64,000 bases of DNA from Janthinobacterium sp. PAMC25594 (GCF_019443505.1 NZ_CP080377.1:124001-188000), one strand, 5' to 3'; shown: positions 55,316 through 64,000, numbered from the stretch's first letter. Translations and numbers: made by a program. Notes: generated by a model not told the origin, from the sequence alone.

Positions 55316-55323
55316 GGCGGCGC

Positions 55324-56196
55324 CTAGACATCGATGGCGACGATGCGCCGGATGACGTGGATACCCAGCACTTCCAGGGTGGCGATGACGGCCAGCGCGC
55401 CCCAGCCCATGCGCGTGTGCCACAGCTGGTCCATCGCCTGCGGCTCCATGTGGTCGAGCACGAGCATCAGGGTGACGGGCAAGAGGCCGACTATCCACGC
55501 CTGCAACTTGCCCTGCGACGTCAGCGCGCGGATCTTGCCTTCGATATGCAGGCGGTTGCGCACCGTGTTGGCCGTGCGTTCGAGCATTTCCGCCAGGCCG
55601 CCGCCCGTTTCCGTCGCGATGCGCATGGCCGACACCACGAGGATCGTGGTCTGGGTGGGAATGCGCCGCACCAGGCCGTTCAAGCTTTGCTCCAGGGTGA
55701 CGCCCAGGCGCTGCTCGCGCAGCAGCAGGGTGAATTCCTGGCCCAGCGGCGCCTGCGCCTCGATGACCAGCTGCGACATGGCCAGGTTCAGGCTCAGCCC
55801 CGCGCGCAGGGCACCGGCCAGCATCATCAGCGCGTCCGGCAATTGTTCTTCGAACTTGCGCAGGCGGCGCCGGCGCAGCCAGGCATACACGGCGCGCGGC
55901 AGCAGGGCCAGGCCGATGAAGGCCAGGGCGGCCACCAGCACGCTGCCGCTGGCCAGCCCGGCGATGATGGCGCCCAGGGTCATGCTGGCCGCGTGGGCCA
56001 GGAAGATGCGCGCCGGATCGACGAACAGGAAGAATTCGCGCACCTGGAAGCGCGTGCGTTCCGTGAAGTGGGCGCGGTAGCGCAGCATGGTGGCGATGCC
56101 GATGTCGATCACCAGCCAGGCGAGGATGGCCGCCGCCAGCGCGGCGATGGCGGTGATGAACAGCAGCATGTGGGCGGCGTTCATGGCGCTGTTCAT
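55324..56196 (-). CDS. tadB: TadB, Flp pilus inner-membrane platform protein
   Basis: This is a 290-residue type II secretion F-domain protein. An N-terminal helix (LLFITAIAALAAAILAWLVI) is followed by KFEEQLPDALMMLAGALRAG, the hallmark of the TadB F domain, then RIATETGGGLAEMLERTANT and two C-terminal helices. It overlaps tadA by 4 bases and lies 8 bases before tadC, the normal order tadA-tadB-tadC. Confidence 0.88.
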   Translation of the reverse strand: MNSAMNAAHMLLFITAIAALAAAILAWLVIDIGIATMLRYRAHFTERTRFQVREFFLFVDPARIFLAHAASMTLGAIIAGLASGSVLVAALAFIGLALLPRAVYAWLRRRRLRKFEEQLPDALMMLAGALRAGLSLNLAMSQLVIEAQAPLGQEFTLLLREQRLGVTLEQSLNGLVRRIPTQTTILVVSAMRIATETGGGLAEMLERTANTVRNRLHIEGKIRALTSQGKLQAWIVGLLPVTLMLVLDHMEPQAMDQLWHTRMGWGALAVIATLEVLGIHVIRRIVAIDV

Positions 56197-57971
56197 GTCG
56201 CCTCCCGCTGGCGAAAAATCGTCGTGTCGAGCGGCTGGCCCTGGCTGCGCAAGGTTTCGTAAAAGCCCGGCAGCAGGTCGCAGCCGCTGAAGTAGCCGCG
56301 TAGCGTGGCCCCGTCGCTCTTGCCGGCGTAGCCGAGGTGGACGAAGCGGAACAGTTCCTGCATCTGGAACTTGCCGCTTTCCATGCCCGTGATTTCGGTG
56401 ATGCTGGTGACCAGGCGCGTGCCGCAGGCAAAGCGCGTCTGCTGCACGATCAGGTGGATGGCGGAAGCGACCTGGTCGCGGATGGCGGACAGGGGCAATT
56501 CCATGCCGGCCATCAAGACCATGGTTTCCAGGCGCGCCAGGGCGTCGCGCGGGCTGTTGGCGTGCAAGGTGGTGAGCGAACCGTCATGGCCCGTGTTCAT
56601 CGCCTGCAGCATGTCGAGCGCCTCGCCGCCCCGGCATTCGCCGACGACGATGCGGTCGGGGCGCATGCGCAGGGTGTTGCGCACCAGTTCGCGGATGGAC
56701 ACGGCGCCCTTGCCCTCGACATTGGCGGGGCGCGCCTCCAGGCTGACCCAGTGCTCGTGGTGCAGTTGCAGCTCGGCCGCATCTTCCACCGTGATGATGC
56801 GCTCGCCCGCAGGAATGAAATTGGACAGGATGTTGAGCAAGGTCGTCTTGCCGGAACCGGTGCCGCCCGAAACGACGATATTCTTGCGCGCCGCCACGCA
56901 CACTTGCAGGAAGGCGGCCATGTCGGCGCTGAGGGCGCCCAGTTGCACCAGATTGTCCGCCGTCATCTTGTATCTGGCGAACTTGCGGATGGTCAATGCC
57001 GGGCCTTTCAGGGCCAGCGGCGCGATGATGGCGTTGACGCGCGAGCCATCCTTCAGGCGCGCGTCGACCATGGGCGAGGATTCATCGATGCGCCTGCCCA
57101 GCGGCGCGACGATGCGCTCGATGACGCCCAGCACGGCCCGTTCGCTGGTAAACGTCAGCGGATGCCTTTCCAGCTTGCCGTCGCGCTCGATATAAATCCG
57201 GTCGAACTGGTTGACCATGATTTCCGTGACGCCCGCATCGTCGAGCAATTCCTCCAGCGGCCCCAGGCCCACGGCTTCGTCGAGCACCTGCCTGGCCAGC
57301 AGTTCGTAGTCGAGTTCCTCGGGAATATCGGCCCGCTGCGCCCGCATGATGTCGTGGATGTAGCGCCGCGCTTCCGTGCGCAATTGCTCGTCGCTCATTT
57401 TCGACACGTCGTGGCGGCGTAAATCCATGGTTTCGAGCAAGATGGCGTGCAGGCGCTGGCGCCATTCGAATTCCAGTTGCTGGCGTGCCTGCGGTGCCAG
57501 GATGATGGCAAAGTCCTCTTCCGGCGCGGCGCCGTCGGCCGTTTGCCGCCGCAACTGTTCCTGCATTTTTTCCGCCGCCAGGCGCGAGGCGTGGATTTCC
57601 GCCGTGGCGCGCTGGTTGCGCGTGGCGGCGCTGCTCGAGCGCGAGTGAAAGGCGGCCGCCTGCACGGGACGGGCCGCGCCGGCCGCTTCCTGCACCTGCA
57701 ACCTGTAGGGACCGATGCCGATCACGTCGCCGGGCGCCAGCGGGCCGTGCTGGCTGCGGATGCGCACGCCGTTGACGCTGGTGCCCGCATAGGAGCCCAT
57801 GTCTTCCAGCAACACGCCGGAGGGTGTCTTGAGCAGGCGCGCGTGTTCCTTGCCGATGCGCCAGCTGTCGAGCCAGATGTCGTTGCTGGTCTTGCTGCCG
57901 ACCATGCAGTCGTCGGGCACGTTGACTTGCCTGGCGCTGCCGTCGGGGTGGAGGATGTCGACCTGGAACAT
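56193..57971 (-). CDS. tadA: TadA/CpaF secretion ATPase with N-terminal FHA domain
   Basis: This 592-residue hexameric ATPase powers Flp pilus assembly. The last 400 residues are the GspE/CpaF core: ALTIRKFARY, Walker A GGTGSGKTTLLN near residue 370, ITVEDAAELQL, MRPDRIVVGECRGGEALDML and TGHDGSLTTLHANSPRDALA. Unusually the first 100 residues are an FHA domain: GSKTSNDIWL, HARLLKTPSGVLLEDMGSYA, GTSVNGV, a fold that binds phosphothreonine. The start at 57971 (MFQVDILHPDGS) is 8 bases after the rcpA stop; the longer frame upstream lies within rcpA. Pilus activity may thus be tied to a Ser/Thr kinase. Confidence 0.88.
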   Translation of the reverse strand: MFQVDILHPDGSARQVNVPDDCMVGSKTSNDIWLDSWRIGKEHARLLKTPSGVLLEDMGSYAGTSVNGVRIRSQHGPLAPGDVIGIGPYRLQVQEAAGAARPVQAAAFHSRSSSAATRNQRATAEIHASRLAAEKMQEQLRRQTADGAAPEEDFAIILAPQARQQLEFEWRQRLHAILLETMDLRRHDVSKMSDEQLRTEARRYIHDIMRAQRADIPEELDYELLARQVLDEAVGLGPLEELLDDAGVTEIMVNQFDRIYIERDGKLERHPLTFTSERAVLGVIERIVAPLGRRIDESSPMVDARLKDGSRVNAIIAPLALKGPALTIRKFARYKMTADNLVQLGALSADMAAFLQVCVAARKNIVVSGGTGSGKTTLLNILSNFIPAGERIITVEDAAELQLHHEHWVSLEARPANVEGKGAVSIRELVRNTLRMRPDRIVVGECRGGEALDMLQAMNTGHDGSLTTLHANSPRDALARLETMVLMAGMELPLSAIRDQVASAIHLIVQQTRFACGTRLVTSITEITGMESGKFQMQELFRFVHLGYAGKSDGATLRGYFSGCDLLPGFYETLRSQGQPLDTTIFRQREAT

Positions 57972-57979
57972 GATGGCCT

Positions 57980-59509
57980 TCACTGCGCCGGCACGGACGG
58001 CGGCGCCTGGTTGAAGCGGGCCGCATCCGCGCCGGGCTGCAGGGGATCGCTGAGGTGGGGCTGCTGGCCCAGCTGCCGCTCCAGCCGCTGCGTGGCGCTG
58101 CGCGCCCGGTCCGCCAGGCCGGCGCTGCGGCTGTCGACGATGCTGGGCGTGACGAACACCACCAGCTCCGTTTCCTTGTTCTGGTAGCACTTCGAGCGGA
58201 ACAGGGCGCCCAGGACGGGGATGTCGCCCAGCAGGGGCACCTTGTCGACGTCGCTGCTGCTATTGCGTTGCAGCAGTCCGGCCAGAACGATGGTTTCGCC
58301 CTGGCGCACATTGAATTCCGTGCGCGTGCGCCGCGTCAGCAGGGCCGGCCCGCTGCTGGTGGACAGCGAAGCGTCGATGGAACTGACTTCCGATTCGATC
58401 ACGGCGCGGATGACGCCATTGCTGCCCACCTTGGGCTCGATGTCGAGTTTGATGCCGTAGGGCTTGAACTGCACCGTCACGCCGTTGACGGTGGCGACGG
58501 AATACGGAATCTCGCCGCCGGCCAGGAAGCTGGCCTTGTAGCCGCTGCGCGTCGACAATTGTGGTTCGGCAAGGATACTGGCAGTGCCATTTTGTTGTAG
58601 TGCAAGTAACTGCGCGTTCAGGCCCAGGTTGATGGCGCTGAGGATGGTGAGGTTCGAGGGCAGGGGCACGAAACTGCCGTTGCCGCCATTCGGCACGGTG
58701 ATCGGCGGCGCATTGGCCTCGCCCGTGCGCACGTTGATCGCATAGCGGCCCGCATCGCCGCGGCTGGACGGCGCCCAGATGCCACCCAGCGCGGCGCCGC
58801 CTGTGGCGCTCCATTTCAGGCCCAGCTCGCGCAGTTCCGTACGGGGAAACTCGACCACCTTGACGTCCATCATGACCATCTGTTCCCAGCCGATGGGGCT
58901 GGTGAAATTGACGATTTGCGGATAGCGCCTGGCCAGTTCCGCCACTTTGTCGCGGTCCGCGTCGGACAATTCATCGCCTTCGACGACGACCTTGTCGCCC
59001 ACCACGCTGGCCTTCGCTTTCGGGATGGCCGACAAAAAGCTGGCGATGTCGCGCGCATAGCGGCGCATGTCGAGCGGCAGCACCGTCACTTTCACGCGCT
59101 GGTAGCGGCCATCGTGGTGCCAGACGAACAGCGAGGAGTTGCCGGCGCCGTTGGCGAAAATGATGACATCCCTGTCGTCGAGCGCGTTGGCGGTGATGAC
59201 CTGGCCATTGCCCACGGCAATGCGCGCCACGCCCGGCGTGGGGAAGACGCGCGATTCGCCCAGGTACAGCTCCAGTTCGGGCTCCGCTTCGGCATCGTCC
59301 TGCTTGCCGATGGGCTGGTAGCGCGCTGCCGTATTGCCGGCATTGGCCGACTTTGGCATGCTGCCGGCCTTGGCCGCGAGCGGCGCCTTGCCTTGGATTA
59401 CGCCCTGGGGCGCCGTTTGCGCGCGGGCACAGGCCGGCGCCGCCATGCCCGCGCCCAGGATCAGCGGTATGCAAAGGGCTTGCAGCAGAGAGAGGAAGTA
59501 GCGTTTCAT
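57980..59509 (-). CDS. rcpA: RcpA/CpaC outer-membrane secretin of the Flp pilus
   Basis: This is a protein of about 509 residues with a signal peptide (LSLLQALCIPLILGAGMAAP). The N-terminal BON/pilus-secretin domain (ELYLGESRVFPTPGVARIAV, NSSLFVWHHDGRYQRVKVTV) is followed by the secretin core (TILSAINLGLNAQLLALQQN, ILAEPQLSTRSGYKASFLAG, GEIPY, FNVRQGETIVLAGLLQR, DKVPLLGDIPVLGALFRS). It forms the outer-membrane pore for the pilus. The ATG at 59509 fits the signal peptide; an in-frame ATG six codons earlier is possible. A lipoprotein partner (RcpB/TadD) is not seen nearby. Confidence 0.9.
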   Translation of the reverse strand: MKRYFLSLLQALCIPLILGAGMAAPACARAQTAPQGVIQGKAPLAAKAGSMPKSANAGNTAARYQPIGKQDDAEAEPELELYLGESRVFPTPGVARIAVGNGQVITANALDDRDVIIFANGAGNSSLFVWHHDGRYQRVKVTVLPLDMRRYARDIASFLSAIPKAKASVVGDKVVVEGDELSDADRDKVAELARRYPQIVNFTSPIGWEQMVMMDVKVVEFPRTELRELGLKWSATGGAALGGIWAPSSRGDAGRYAINVRTGEANAPPITVPNGGNGSFVPLPSNLTILSAINLGLNAQLLALQQNGTASILAEPQLSTRSGYKASFLAGGEIPYSVATVNGVTVQFKPYGIKLDIEPKVGSNGVIRAVIESEVSSIDASLSTSSGPALLTRRTRTEFNVRQGETIVLAGLLQRNSSSDVDKVPLLGDIPVLGALFRSKCYQNKETELVVFVTPSIVDSRSAGLADRARSATQRLERQLGQQPHLSDPLQPGADAARFNQAPPSVPAQ

Positions 59510-59580
59510 GGGACTTTGTCCATCCAAAGGGCGTGCGGTGGCTTGCGTACTGGCGCAAGGCAGGCTGGCGCCGGCACGTC

Positions 59581-60516
59581 TCAGGGAGGCGCGGCGGCAG
59601 CGTTGATGAGTGGAATGGGCGGCGGCGCGGCCACTGGCGCCGGCGGCATCGCCATTGGCGGATCGGTGCCGCTGCGATGACCCTGCAGGCGCAGGGCGTC
59701 GGGTGACGCCGGCATGCCGTTGCCGCCATACAGCACGGGGATGCCGCGCCGCTGCGGCAGGGGAAGGCTTTCCGGGCGGGCATCGAACAGCAGCGACAGG
59801 TCAGAGTCTGGCTGGCCGGGTGCGGCCTTGTCCGCCGGATTGCGCAGCAGGGCCGTCAGCTTGCCGTTTTCGCGCGCGATGATGAGGTTGCGCGCCTGCG
59901 CGGGCGTGGTGTCGAGGGTGACGGTGGAAAATTGCGCCGCCTCGCCGTTTTTCGCGTCATCCACCGAGCGTTGGCCCGTGGCCATGACTTGCATGCTTTG
60001 CAACAGGGGCAGCACCACCTTCCTGCCGTTCTGGTCGATGGTCAGCATCAGGTCGATCAGGTCGCCCGGTTCCAGCATGCCGGAAATCGAATTGATTTCG
60101 TCGACCACCACCGTGATGGCGCGCCGCCCCGCCGCCAGGCGCGCGGAAAAGGTGGGCACGCGCTTGCCCGCCATCTGGCTCCACATGATCATTTCGCCCG
60201 CCTTGACGGGGAAGGCGATGGCGTTGCCGGCGACGCGCTCGAAATCGCCCGGCCGCACGGCGCCCGAGTGGACATACTCGACGGGGATCTTGCGCACGGC
60301 CGCGTTGTCGCTCGACAAGATCGTGTTTTGCGCCAGATCCATCTTCGCGACGACGACGCTGAGGGTCTGATGCACATTGCGCGCCTCGATTTCGGCCACC
60401 CGTGTGCTGAGGAAGCTGCGCGTGGCGACGGCGGCGAGCAGGCCGATGGTGAGCGCGGCGCCCAGCACCACCCAGGTCTTGTTGATCTTCGATAATGCAG
60501 GAAAGGGAATTTTCAT
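59581..60516 (-). CDS. cpaB: CpaB/RcpC Flp pilus assembly protein
   Basis: This is a 311-residue protein with an N-terminal anchor (TWVVLGAALTIGLLAAVATR). A SAF domain lies at about residues 50-115 (SVVVAKMDLAQNTILSSDNA, VKAGEMIMWSQM), then the CpaB core RRAITVVVDEINSISGMLEP and DLIDLMLT. The last 70 residues are Pro-rich and low in complexity (PPMAMPPAPVAAPPP). It acts in the periplasm with the secretin. It lies 5 bases behind the Flp-like pilin gene; a 71-base gap before rcpA has no visible gene. Confidence 0.88.
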   Translation of the reverse strand: MKIPFPALSKINKTWVVLGAALTIGLLAAVATRSFLSTRVAEIEARNVHQTLSVVVAKMDLAQNTILSSDNAAVRKIPVEYVHSGAVRPGDFERVAGNAIAFPVKAGEMIMWSQMAGKRVPTFSARLAAGRRAITVVVDEINSISGMLEPGDLIDLMLTIDQNGRKVVLPLLQSMQVMATGQRSVDDAKNGEAAQFSTVTLDTTPAQARNLIIARENGKLTALLRNPADKAAPGQPDSDLSLLFDARPESLPLPQRRGIPVLYGGNGMPASPDALRLQGHRSGTDPPMAMPPAPVAAPPPIPLINAAAAPP

Positions 60517-60521
60517 GATGC

Positions 60522-60713
60522 TCAGCCGGGCAGGGAAATGGCGTGGCTGAAGTCCTGGTACACGGACTTGAAGGCGGCCAGCAGTTGCCTGAGCACGCTG
60601 CTCTCGCCGCTCATGCCCACGCCCAGCGCGATGGCCAGCGCGGCGCAGACGATGGCGTACTCGACGCTGGATTGGCCCTCTTGCGGCCGGCGGTGGCGAA
60701 AGCGGGGCCTCAT
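60522..60713 (-). CDS. Flp-like pilin or pseudopilin
   Basis: This is a 63-residue protein with a short basic leader (RPRFRHRRPQEGQ) and a single helix SSVEYAIVCAALAIALGVGM. The Gly followed by a Glu five to six residues into the helix (GQSSVEYAIV) is the class IV/Flp prepilin pattern cut by a TadV-type peptidase. The size and the place before cpaB fit the major Flp pilin or a pseudopilin. It overlaps the gene before it by 4 bases, unlike a typical highly expressed Flp gene with its own promoter, so the main pilin may be elsewhere. Confidence 0.68.
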   Translation of the reverse strand: MRPRFRHRRPQEGQSSVEYAIVCAALAIALGVGMSGESSVLRQLLAAFKSVYQDFSHAISLPG

Positions 60714-61429
60714 TTGGCGGACTCCAGGCGCGTGACGGTGTTCAGGGCGATGGCCGTGTCGCCCTGGCTGCCGCGGTAAATCACCGCGAGCGCTTCACTG
60801 GCGGAGGTCTTGAAAAATAGCGAGGTGGCGCCGCCGGGCGCGCTGGTGGACGAGTCCGTACGCTCGAGCGTGTAGCCTTGCGCTTCGAAGGTGCGGCGCA
60901 GGTGGCGGACATTGGCCTCGACGCCCATGGTGTTGCTGACAGTGAGCAACTCGGCGCGGCGCGGGCCATCGACCGAGCGCGTTTGCGTGAGCAAGCGCGA
61001 ACCGGCGGGGAAGCGCGACAGCAGCCGGTCCGTGGCGCTGTCGCGCGGCCCCGGCGCGGCGCCCAGGTGACTGACGGCAAGGATGCCGCGCGTACCGCTT
61101 CCCGCGGGCTGCAGTTGCACCGTGGCGTAAAACTCGCCCAGCGCCCGCCCCAGCACCAGCGTGCCGTCCCGCGTGTGTTCGGCCAGCGGTTGTCCCAGAC
61201 TGGCGCGGAACTGCGCCGCCACCTGGTCCGGCGTCCTGGCGGACAGCACGCCGCGCAGGTACAGCGGCAGGCCATTGACGCGTATCTCGCCCCCTGTGGC
61301 AAAGGTTTCAATGCCGGCGGGAATGGCGATCGCGGGCCAGGCTGGCGGCGCTGACCCAGCGGCACCGCAGGGCAGCAACAGCGCCAGTGCCGCGCCGGAT
61401 ATACGCCGAAGATATTGTTTGACTGTCAT
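60710..61429 (-). CDS. Periplasmic protein of unknown function in the Tad operon
   Basis: This is a 239-residue protein with a signal peptide (ISGAALALLLPCGAAGSA). The mature part alternates strands and helices, for example GGEIRVNGLPLYLRGVLSAR and RRTFEAQGYTLERTDSS, and ends with SEALAVIYRGSQGDTAIAL. No family is recognised. A G-rich ribosome site lies before the ATG. It stands between the TadE-like gene and the Flp-like pilin gene and overlaps the latter by 4 bases, so it is probably a Tad accessory factor of the periplasm. Confidence 0.65.
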   Translation of the reverse strand: MTVKQYLRRISGAALALLLPCGAAGSAPPAWPAIAIPAGIETFATGGEIRVNGLPLYLRGVLSARTPDQVAAQFRASLGQPLAEHTRDGTLVLGRALGEFYATVQLQPAGSGTRGILAVSHLGAAPGPRDSATDRLLSRFPAGSRLLTQTRSVDGPRRAELLTVSNTMGVEANVRHLRRTFEAQGYTLERTDSSTSAPGGATSLFFKTSASEALAVIYRGSQGDTAIALNTVTRLESAK

Positions 61430-61473
61430 TTCTGCAATCTCCCCTGATGCGGATAAGGTGGATGATGCGATGC

Positions 61474-62295
61474 CTACTTGAGCCGGTCGGGCGGCACGAC
61501 ATCGCGCCAGAAGTCGAGCTGCCCCAGCTTCGGTCCTTGGATGTGCCCCATTTCCACCAGGGTCACGCTGGCATTGACCACGCCTGCCGCATCGCGCAGC
61601 GCCGTGGCGGGAACCAGCAGCTTGCTGTCGAGACGGGACTGCACCTGGGCCGGCGAGCCGGCCGCCCAGCCATCGATGGCCACGCTCGTATGGCGGTGGA
61701 TGGCCAGGTCGAGGCTGTCAAACGGTTGATAGGCGACGATGCCGGCCGGTAACTTGGCCAGGCGCACGCTGACGTTGCCCCGGTAAATGCCGCGGCTTTG
61801 CAAGCCCAGTTCGTCGGCGGTGTGCACGCCTGCGGATGTGCCCACCAAGCCGTTGAAGGGCTCGCCGTCGCTGGCGGGCGTGAAGGCGCCGGCATGGCTG
61901 GCCGCGTTGCCGGGGCCAAAGCTGACGGCCACGTCGCCGCCGAAGTCCGCGATCAGGGCGCCGCCGGCAGGCCCGCGCCAGAACAGGTTCTGGTGCGCGA
62001 GAAAATTACCGGCCGTATCGCCTGTCTTGATGGGAGCGTCCGCATTGCTGAAAAAGCGCCGGCGCACCTCGCCGGCCAGGGCAGCCGGCGCCTTCCAGCC
62101 GCCTTGCGCGTCGTTGTGCGTGATTGCCTCGAAGGTGACGTAGCGGCTGGCCATGCCGGCCTGAGTGGCGATATCCTGGTATTTCGCGATCAGGGGCAGC
62201 AGCAGGTACAGCGGCAGCAGGGCGGCGGCGAGCACGAGAAACTCCGTCAGCGCCTGGCCGCGGTTGTGGCTTTGGCGCAAGTTGTGCCGTTTCAT
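61474..62295 (-). CDS. TadE-like pseudopilin
   Basis: This is a 273-residue protein. The N-terminus has a basic leader and the pilin-like segment NRGQALTEFLVLAAALLPLY, with Gly then Glu at +5, followed by a large periplasmic domain of 230 residues without a recognised family. This is the TadE/TadF pseudopilin layout. It overlaps the gene before it by 4 bases (ATGA) and belongs to the same operon. Confidence 0.72.
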   Translation of the reverse strand: MKRHNLRQSHNRGQALTEFLVLAAALLPLYLLLPLIAKYQDIATQAGMASRYVTFEAITHNDAQGGWKAPAALAGEVRRRFFSNADAPIKTGDTAGNFLAHQNLFWRGPAGGALIADFGGDVAVSFGPGNAASHAGAFTPASDGEPFNGLVGTSAGVHTADELGLQSRGIYRGNVSVRLAKLPAGIVAYQPFDSLDLAIHRHTSVAIDGWAAGSPAQVQSRLDSKLLVPATALRDAAGVVNASVTLVEMGHIQGPKLGQLDFWRDVVPPDRLK

Positions 62296-63194
62296 GGCCG
62301 GCTCCCCGGGCGCGTGATGCGAAAGCCGCCGTCCAGGTAGGGCGTGAAGACGGCGTTCGGCACCAGGGTATCGAGTCTCGCTTGCGTGGCGCGCAGGGCG
62401 ATGCCGTTGGGCGAGCTCATTTCCAGGGTCATGCCGGACATGCCGGCTTCACCTACAGCGTCCAGCGAGGAGAAGGAGCCGCCGCGCGACAGGCAGTTCC
62501 TGCCGTCCGGGTCGAGTGGATTGGGCCGGACCTCGCATTCCAGGCCGGCGATGGTCTTGCGTTCGCCCGTGCCCGTTTGTGGGTGGGCTTGCATGGCGGC
62601 GGCGAATGCGGCCATGGCCGGGCTGCCGGCCGCCTGGCGTACGATGTCCGCCCTTTGCGCCGCCGTCATTGCCGGCTGGTGCCGTGGCGGCGCGGCGCGC
62701 GCATGCCCCGTGGCATCGCAATGGCCGTGCGCCGTCTTTGCCAGCAGGTCGATTTCGCACGTGCCCAGGCTCGATGACAGGCTGGCCGTGCCGGTGCGCG
62801 CTTCCATCAGGCTGCAATCGCGGGGATCGATGGCATAGGACAGGCCGGCGGCGTACACGATGCTGCGGTTGACGGCCGCATAGGTGTCGAGGCGCATGCT
62901 GATGACATGTTCGGGCCATGCCTGTGGCGGCTTCGAGGCGATGCCCCGTTCGCTGTTGCGCTGCACGCAGGCCTGCACTTCCGCGTGCAGGCGGGCCAGG
63001 CCGGCGGCGTCGCCGGGCTTGCCGTCCAGGTAGCCGCGCGCGCTGACCAGGTGGACCTTGACGGTGGCGTCGCGTCCCGCCAGTGCTGCGTGGGCCATGG
63101 GCATTTGACGCACGGCATCTTCGCCCGGCGTGCTGGCCACGGCCGGCAACAGCGCACAAAGCAGGAGGAGCAGGGTCAGGCCAGACGGCTTCAT
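62292..63194 (-). CDS. Secreted protein of unknown function in the Tad operon
   Basis: This is a 300-residue protein with a signal peptide (LTLLLLLCALLPAVAS). The mature part has at least five Cys (ACVQRN, DPRDCSLMEA, GTCEIDLL, HCDATG, ECEVRP, NCLSRG), probably forming disulfides in the periplasm. No family is recognised. It overlaps both neighbours by 4 bases and so is co-translated with the TadG-like and TadE-like genes. Confidence 0.65.
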   Translation of the reverse strand: MKPSGLTLLLLLCALLPAVASTPGEDAVRQMPMAHAALAGRDATVKVHLVSARGYLDGKPGDAAGLARLHAEVQACVQRNSERGIASKPPQAWPEHVISMRLDTYAAVNRSIVYAAGLSYAIDPRDCSLMEARTGTASLSSSLGTCEIDLLAKTAHGHCDATGHARAAPPRHQPAMTAAQRADIVRQAAGSPAMAAFAAAMQAHPQTGTGERKTIAGLECEVRPNPLDPDGRNCLSRGGSFSSLDAVGEAGMSGMTLEMSSPNGIALRATQARLDTLVPNAVFTPYLDGGFRITRPGSRP

Positions 63195-64000
63195 CGCGCG
63201 CCTCCCAGTGCCGTGGCGACAGCCAGGTCGGCCGCCGAGGTGGACAGGAGGCGCACTTGCCAGTAGGGATTGAACAGGCTGGCCAGTTCCGTTTTGCCAT
63301 CGTCGCGCCCGCCCGGTCGCTCGAAATACACTTGCGCCGTGGCCACTGCCGCCAGCACGTCGTGGGCAGGCTTGCCGTCGATGATGGCCAGGTGGCCGCC
63401 CGGCTTGATGCCTGAACTGCCATCGGATGTCCTGAGCTGGTCTTTCGCCCGCGTCAGGCGAATGGCGAAGGTCAGGCGCGGCTGCGGATCGGTGGAGGCG
63501 TAGGCCAGGGCCGGCACGGCGATGTCGGAAAAGGTGGGCAGGCCGCTGTAATGCCAGTCGCTGCTGCTGGCAAGGCCGCTGGCGCGGGGATTGTTGGCGC
63601 GCGACTGGCCGTAAGCGGCGCCGCTGTCGTCGGGCGTGCCGCTGGCCGCCGCTTGCGCGCCATAGCCGAGCGGCATTTCATCATCGTCGCAGGTAGGCAG
63701 GTGAAACAGGCCATGCGTATGCCACGACCAGTGGTGCAGCGAGGCCGTATCCATGGCTTTCCATGCATCGAAGTCGACGAGTTCCGTGCCGCCGCGCCGG
63801 CGGAACTCCGCCTTGTTGCCCAACAGGCAAGGCAGGTGGTTGGCCGAGGTCCAGGAGCGCTGCCGGACGAAGGCGTCGCGGTGGGCGGCCGCCAGCGCCG
63901 CCTGCTTGAAGCGGCCCCGCTCGGCGCCCGCATACGCGCGGATGAAGCTGCCGCCCTCGAACAGCGTGAACGTGTCGGTGAGGGGCATGCTGTCGACCCG
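63191..64000 (-). CDS. TadG-like protein, C-terminal part, truncated by the window edge
   Basis: The frame is open to the last base, so the start may lie beyond the window; an ATG at 63988 gives 265 residues, but the sequence there (LTDTFTLFEGGSFIRAYAGA) has no leader. The part seen is soluble with a Cys pair (NHLPCLLGN, LPTCDDDEM) and ends in YWQVRLLSTSAADLAVATAL. Its place at the head of the TadE and Flp genes suggests a TadG-type minor pilus protein, but I do not recognise the domain with certainty. Confidence 0.55.
   Translation of the reverse strand, partial: RVDSMPLTDTFTLFEGGSFIRAYAGAERGRFKQAALAAAHRDAFVRQRSWTSANHLPCLLGNKAEFRRRGGTELVDFDAWKAMDTASLHHWSWHTHGLFHLPTCDDDEMPLGYGAQAAASGTPDDSGAAYGQSRANNPRASGLASSSDWHYSGLPTFSDIAVPALAYASTDPQPRLTFAIRLTRAKDQLRTSDGSSGIKPGGHLAIIDGKPAHDVLAAVATAQVYFERPGGRDDGKTELASLFNPYWQVRLLSTSAADLAVATALGGAR

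Overview
The window is high-GC, densely coded chromosomal DNA. The gene set (FadL-type porin, AidB, malate synthase A, Flp/Tad pilus genes, several c-di-GMP proteins) and the intergenic palindromes suggest a betaproteobacterium of the Oxalobacteraceae, of the Janthinobacterium/Massilia/Duganella type. This placement is an inference from gene content and style; no database search was possible.

Layout. 1-906: the end of a FadL-like outer-membrane channel. 1041-11229: a long minus-strand run with many 4-base overlaps (wrbA, DUF2069, FAD oxidase, DUF4124, FtsX-type permease, AttH/CrtC-like lipocalin, ABC exporter, leuE, threonine-aldolase-like enzyme). 11294-12670: a YihY membrane protein. 12678-16439: three genes of unknown role, one with a PoNi-like (DUF1910/DUF1911) immunity fold and one with WG-like repeats. 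16474-24016: metabolism and signalling (metY, hydrolase, 2OG oxygenase, CBS protein, REC-GGDEF-EAL regulator, aroC). 24225-27457: an HDOD protein overlapping a PAS-GGDEF-EAL protein. 27854-37116: housekeeping genes (aidB, upp, Hpt, cold-shock protein, LysR, aceB, gloB, methyltransferase, rnhA, dnaQ), followed by tRNA-Val(CAC).

37300-53113 is the accessory region and the most interesting part. A 1728-residue Rhs protein has a Sec-type signal and ends in a Tle1/DUF2235-like phospholipase domain. It is followed by two DUF2931-like lipoproteins. Further on, a secreted beta-helix protein has had its C-terminus replaced by a near-identical copy of the Rhs tip and lipase domain. That chimera is followed by four more lipoprotein copies. 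The six lipoproteins are mosaics of one another. Three of the spacers between them are 30-residue mini-ORFs that start and stop in ATGA overlaps and still carry the tail of the toxin gene. The parsimonious reading is a lipase toxin with a periplasmic immunity array that grew by repeated duplication of 'toxin tail plus immunity gene'. A stand-alone beta-helix paralogue, a six-helix membrane protein, an IS481 transposase and two small secreted paralogues complete the region.

53122-64000 is a minus-strand Flp/Tad pilus operon (TadG-like end, two secreted proteins, TadE-like protein, Flp-like pilin, CpaB, RcpA secretin, FHA-TadA ATPase, TadB, TadC, DUF192-TadE fusion). The Rhs toxin gene starts 8 bases after the last Tad gene on the same strand, so it may be co-transcribed and perhaps functionally tied to the Tad machine. 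No VgrG, PAAR or other type VI secretion gene is seen in the window.
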